Shown: positions 24,861 through 27,286 of the stretch, piece by piece
How positions within the stretch are numbered: position 1 is the stretch's first letter
How the letters are laid out: each line of letters begins with the position of its first letter
Assembly (NCBI GenBank): GCA_002280485.1
Contig: NCED01000067.1
Location: forward strand, 1-27,286
Length of the DNA stretch: 27,286 bases
From: Caulobacterales bacterium 32-69-10
GTDB taxonomy: Bacteria; Pseudomonadota; Alphaproteobacteria; Caulobacterales; Caulobacteraceae
Reading direction: 5' to 3'
Notes under the pieces: model-generated
What the model was told of the DNA's origin: nothing
What the model saw: the letters and a program-made list of their open reading frames with translations, nothing else
Database searches by the model: none
Translations under genes and position numbers: made by a program

Positions 24861-25426
24861 GCCGCGCCGCACAGACAGGCTCGGGCATAGGCGAACCCCG
24901 CCGCCGCCCCGGCCTCGGCCCGGTCCAGCCGCTCGGGATCGTGCGCGACCTCGCGCTCCAGCACGCCGAGGAAGGCGCGCCACGCCTCGCCGGTGCGGGC
25001 GCCGTAGGGGTCCATGAAGGCGAGGCCGGCCGTCTCCCCGGCGCGGGCGGCGACCTCGCGCAGGATCATCCGTCCGCCGAGGGTCGAGCCCTCCACGACA
25101 TAGAGGAAGCCCAGGGCCTCCGGCGCGCCGTCGAGAATCGGGGCCGGCGGGCCGGCGACTACGGGCTCCAGGCCGAGGGCGCGCAGCCCGGCGCGGACCA
25201 GCCCGGCCCGGCGGCGGGAGACGCCGTCGAGTCCCGGCACCTCCGCCAACCAGCGCTCGAACAGGGCGTCTGCGGCGGCGTGAAAGGCAAGATAGCGGGG
25301 CGCCAGCCGGCGCCGGCCCTCCGGCGAGGACAGCTGGGTCACTGCGTCCAAGGCGGCCTCGAGCGCCCCATGGGCGTCGCGCGTCGCGGATCTGAGGCGC
25401 TCGTGCGCGACGCTAGGCGGGCTCAT
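24857..25426 (-). CDS. bphO: Biliverdin-producing heme oxygenase
   Basis: 189 residues. It opens heme to biliverdin IX-alpha, CO and iron, giving the chromophore for the phytochrome encoded directly downstream. The proximal heme ligand is probably His19 in LRSATRDAHGALE; the distal glycine-rich helix reads LGFLYVVEGSTLGGRMI (105-121). Length is typical of bacterial BphO-type enzymes. The start is the ATG at 25426-25424, with only a weak Shine-Dalgarno. The stop overlaps the bphP start (ATGA), so chromophore enzyme and apoprotein are co-translated. Iron-scavenging heme oxygenases (HmuO) are an alternative in general, but the linkage settles the role. Confidence 0.92.
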   Translation of the reverse strand: MSPPSVAHERLRSATRDAHGALEAALDAVTQLSSPEGRRRLAPRYLAFHAAADALFERWLAEVPGLDGVSRRRAGLVRAGLRALGLEPVVAGPPAPILDGAPEALGFLYVVEGSTLGGRMILREVAARAGETAGLAFMDPYGARTGEAWRAFLGVLEREVAHDPERLDRAEAGAAAGFAYARACLCGAA

Positions 25427-25497
25427 CAGGGCACTGTAATAGCCGGACAGATCACGTCAAATTGGTCGGCTAGGCGACAGAACGGCCTAGCTTTCGA

Positions 25498-25893
25498 TCA
25501 CGCCGTGGCGGCAGGCTTGTAGGTCAGGTAGCCGCGCTCGATCATCCGCCTCAGGGCCTCATAGGCCTCGGCCAGTTCCTGGTAGGCGGCGCGCATCTCG
25601 GCCAGCTTGGCGACCTGCGCCGCACCGGCCGCTCCGGAGTCGGCCATGGCCAAGGCTTCCGCCACCCAGCGGGCGCGGGCGGTGGCGGCGGCGACGGCCA
25701 GTTTCTGGAACCGGGCCGCGTCCGCAGCGCCGATGACCTGGCCGATCACCTCCCGGTTGGAGATGTAGGCGGTGTAGTCGATCTGCTCCAGCTGACCGCG
25801 CAGGCGGCGCTGGGCCTGGGGATCGGCGTCGATCTCCGGCTCGAAATGGTCGGGCGCATACTTGGTGGCCGAGAAGGATCGGGTCACCGACAT
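25498..25893 (-). CDS. Hypothetical helical protein, 131 residues
   Basis: The ATG at 25893 has a strong GGGAGG Shine-Dalgarno eight bases upstream, supporting expression. The product (start MSVTRSFSATKYAPDHFEPE) has a short polar N-terminus and then about 90 residues of Ala/Glu/Arg-rich helix, including AARFQKLAVAAATARARWVAEAL and LAEMRAAYQELAEAYEALRRMIE, with coiled-coil character. It ends YLTYKPAATA. No signal peptide or membrane segment is present. I do not recognise the family. It lies 71 bases upstream of the heme oxygenase gene on the same strand and could be the first gene of the light-sensing transcript, but no functional link is evident. Confidence 0.72.
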   Translation of the reverse strand: MSVTRSFSATKYAPDHFEPEIDADPQAQRRLRGQLEQIDYTAYISNREVIGQVIGAADAARFQKLAVAAATARARWVAEALAMADSGAAGAAQVAKLAEMRAAYQELAEAYEALRRMIERGYLTYKPAATA

Positions 25894-26033
25894 GGCGGTA
25901 GCCTCCCAAAGAACGGCATCGTCCGTTTGGGCCAGCTTGCGCCCAGGCGGCTTAACGCCGACCTAAGCGCCGGTTGCAGCGGACTTCGAAGCGTGGCGCT
26001 ATGCGGTCGCCATCAGGCCAGGAGGCTACGCCC

Positions 26034-26654
26034 GTGCACCGCTCCATCCTTGCCGGCTTCGCCGTCGCCATAGTCCTGGCCGGGGCCGCCGTCGCCCAGG
26101 CGCCCCCTCCCCCGGCCAATGTGCGGGTCGACGGGGTGGTGACCGCCGTCGAGACCAGCGGCCTGAAGGTGAGAGGCGCCGACGGCAAGGAGCTGACCGT
26201 CGGGTTCACACCCGACTTCGTGGTGGTCGAGACACGGCCGGTCGACTTCGACGCCATCAAGCCGGGCGCCTTCGTCGCCACCGCCAACGTCACCGAGGCC
26301 GACGGGGTCGGCCGCTCGATCGAGTTACGGATGTTCGAGCCGGGCTCGCGGGCCGGCGAGGGCAACCGGCCCATGACCCAGGCGGGGGCCGCGCCCGGCC
26401 AGATGATGACCAACGCCACCGTCTCATCGGTGAGCCGCAGCGCCACGGGACGCGAACTGACCGTCACCTTCCCGGGCGGCGAGCGCAAGATCGTGGTCCC
26501 CGAGGGCATGCCGATCATCGCCTCCTTCCCCACCGACCCGTCGGTGATCAAGCCGGGCGTGAAGGTATTCGCCATCGCCGCCGTCGGCCCGGACGGGACC
26601 CTGCGCACCAACCGCCTCACCGTCGGCGAAGCCTTCGCGCCGGCGAGACGCTAA
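26034..26654 (+). CDS. Exported protein with two similar beta-rich halves
   Basis: 206 residues from the GTG at 26034; AGGAGG lies exactly eight bases before it, which decides this start over the longer frame beginning at 25974. Residues 1-23 (ILAGFAVAIVLAGAAVAQA) are a signal peptide, so the protein is periplasmic or secreted. The mature part has two halves (about 30-103 and 127-200) with the same layout: a V-x-x-V strand, LTV-x-F, a variable stretch, then D-x-x-x-IKPG-x-x-V-x-A, a D/E-G turn and a closing strand. This resembles a duplicated small OB-like or DUF5666-like barrel. The linker is rich in Gly, Ala and Met (NRPMTQAGAAPGQMM). Function is unknown. Confidence 0.75.
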   Translation: MHRSILAGFAVAIVLAGAAVAQAPPPPANVRVDGVVTAVETSGLKVRGADGKELTVGFTPDFVVVETRPVDFDAIKPGAFVATANVTEADGVGRSIELRMFEPGSRAGEGNRPMTQAGAAPGQMMTNATVSSVSRSATGRELTVTFPGGERKIVVPEGMPIIASFPTDPSVIKPGVKVFAIAAVGPDGTLRTNRLTVGEAFAPARR

Positions 26655-26667
26655 GCTGCCTAGGCCG

Positions 26668-27286
26668 CTGCGACAGGACTTCGCCTCCGACAACACCGCC
26701 GCCGTCGCGCCGGAGGCGATGGCGGCCCTGGTGCGCGCCAACGCCGGCGCCGCGCCGGCCTATGGCGAGGATCCGCTCACGCGGGAGGCCGCCGACATGG
26801 TGCGGGCGATGCTCGACGCCGAGGCCGAGGTGCGCTTCCTCGCCTCCGGCACCGCCGCCAACGCCCTGGCCCTGTCGATGCTGGCCCGCCCGTTCGAGGC
26901 GGTGATGGCCCATGAGGCCGCCCACGTGACGATCAGCGAGGCCGGCGCCCCCAGCTTCATGGGCGGGGGCCTGGCCGTCCTTGGCCTGCCGGGCGCCTCG
27001 GGGCGGATCGACCCGGCCGCCCTCTCTGCGGCCGTGGCCCAGGGCGACGACGCGCACCATCAGTCCCCCGCCGCCCTGTCGCTCACCGACGCCACCGAAT
27101 ACGGCACGGTCTATCCGCCTGAAGCGCTCGAGCGCCTCATCCGCACCGCCAAGGGCGCGGGGCTGGGCGTCCACATCGACGGCGCCCGGCTGGCCAACGC
27201 CGTAGCGGCGGGGCTGGACCTGAAGTCCCTGGGCCGCGTCGGATTCAAGACGCTTCTGTTCACCGTCCTGGTGTCGGCGATCGCGG
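26668..27286 (+). CDS. Threonine-aldolase-like PLP enzyme, start unclear, 3' end replaced
   Basis: The frame from about 26668 reads RQDFASDNTAAVAPEAMAAL, then VRFLASGTAANALALSML, ISEAGAPSFMGGG, SLTDATEYGTVYPPEALERL and HIDGARLANAVAAGLDLKSL. This is the low-specificity L-threonine aldolase / beta-eliminating lyase family, which splits threonine to glycine and acetaldehyde using PLP. No ATG, GTG or TTG is in frame near the natural start; a CTG (26668) stands there. After about 27225 the expected Lys-containing PLP region (a GGTK-like motif) does not follow. Instead the frame reads GRVGFKTLLFTVLVSAIA, a hydrophobic segment resembling a dicarboxylate/amino-acid:cation symporter. The gene is cut by the window end. 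Confidence 0.7.
   Translation, partial: MRQDFASDNTAAVAPEAMAALVRANAGAAPAYGEDPLTREAADMVRAMLDAEAEVRFLASGTAANALALSMLARPFEAVMAHEAAHVTISEAGAPSFMGGGLAVLGLPGASGRIDPAALSAAVAQGDDAHHQSPAALSLTDATEYGTVYPPEALERLIRTAKGAGLGVHIDGARLANAVAAGLDLKSLGRVGFKTLLFTVLVSAIA

Noticed and set aside
23133..24890. 585-residue plus-strand open frame opposite the bacteriophytochrome
   Set aside because: It is the shadow of a gene with unmistakable PAS-GAF-PHY-kinase motifs, and its own translation has no recognisable fold.

Overview
The window is GC-rich, densely coded DNA that looks like an alphaproteobacterium, most likely a Caulobacteraceae member (Caulobacter/Phenylobacterium type). The grounds are protein resemblance recalled from memory: the alphaproteobacterial MetK form, a DUF6481-type small protein, an MlaE permease with an N-terminal STAS domain, and a bacteriophytochrome paired with heme oxygenase. 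GC-rich palindromic repeats lie in the gaps. No phage, insertion sequence or CRISPR array was seen, and the GC-rich coding style is uniform throughout.

Layout. 1-2620: the 3' end of a carboxypeptidase-regulatory-like protein, then the folate genes pabB-pabC on the minus strand with a 4-base overlap. 2718-7054 (plus): a two-domain methyltransferase, metK, a PfkB adenosine kinase and a BON-domain protein; SAM is made, used, and its adenosine by-product salvaged. 7193-12600: a KefB-type cation/proton antiporter facing a minus-strand iron-uptake pair (TonB-dependent receptor, then a disrupted PepSY membrane protein). 12788-16137: two CoA-transferase subunits, a palindrome-rich repeat zone, a small basic protein, a truncated tRNA-Thr, a DUF6481 protein, a small hypothetical protein, a DUF2147 protein and an unlisted 56-residue membrane protein. 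16240-19909 (minus): a four-gene, end-overlapped Mla/MCE lipid-transport operon whose permease carries a frameshift. 19910-20222: an inverted-repeat-rich intergenic region. 20223-22646: a glycosyltransferase fused to UDP-galactopyranose mutase, followed by a clear terminator. 22725-25426 (minus): heme oxygenase and bacteriophytochrome kinase, overlapping by 4 bases. 25498-27286: a hypothetical protein, an exported protein with an internal duplication, and a threonine-aldolase-like gene that appears to change into a transporter sequence at the window edge.

The most notable feature is a set of broken or irregular joins: a PepSY gene missing about 13 codons and out of frame, a frameshifted mlaE, a half tRNA, two well-conserved enzymes whose natural start position reads CTG, and a chimera-like aldolase/transporter junction. 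Either this genome carries several small lesions or the assembly has errors; read-level checking would separate the two. No clearly new multi-gene system is evident. The best candidates for something undescribed are the SD-in-hairpin/CTG start of the adenosine kinase, the glycosyltransferase-mutase fusion with its upstream GGAAC/GTTCC sites, and the repeat-extended small protein.
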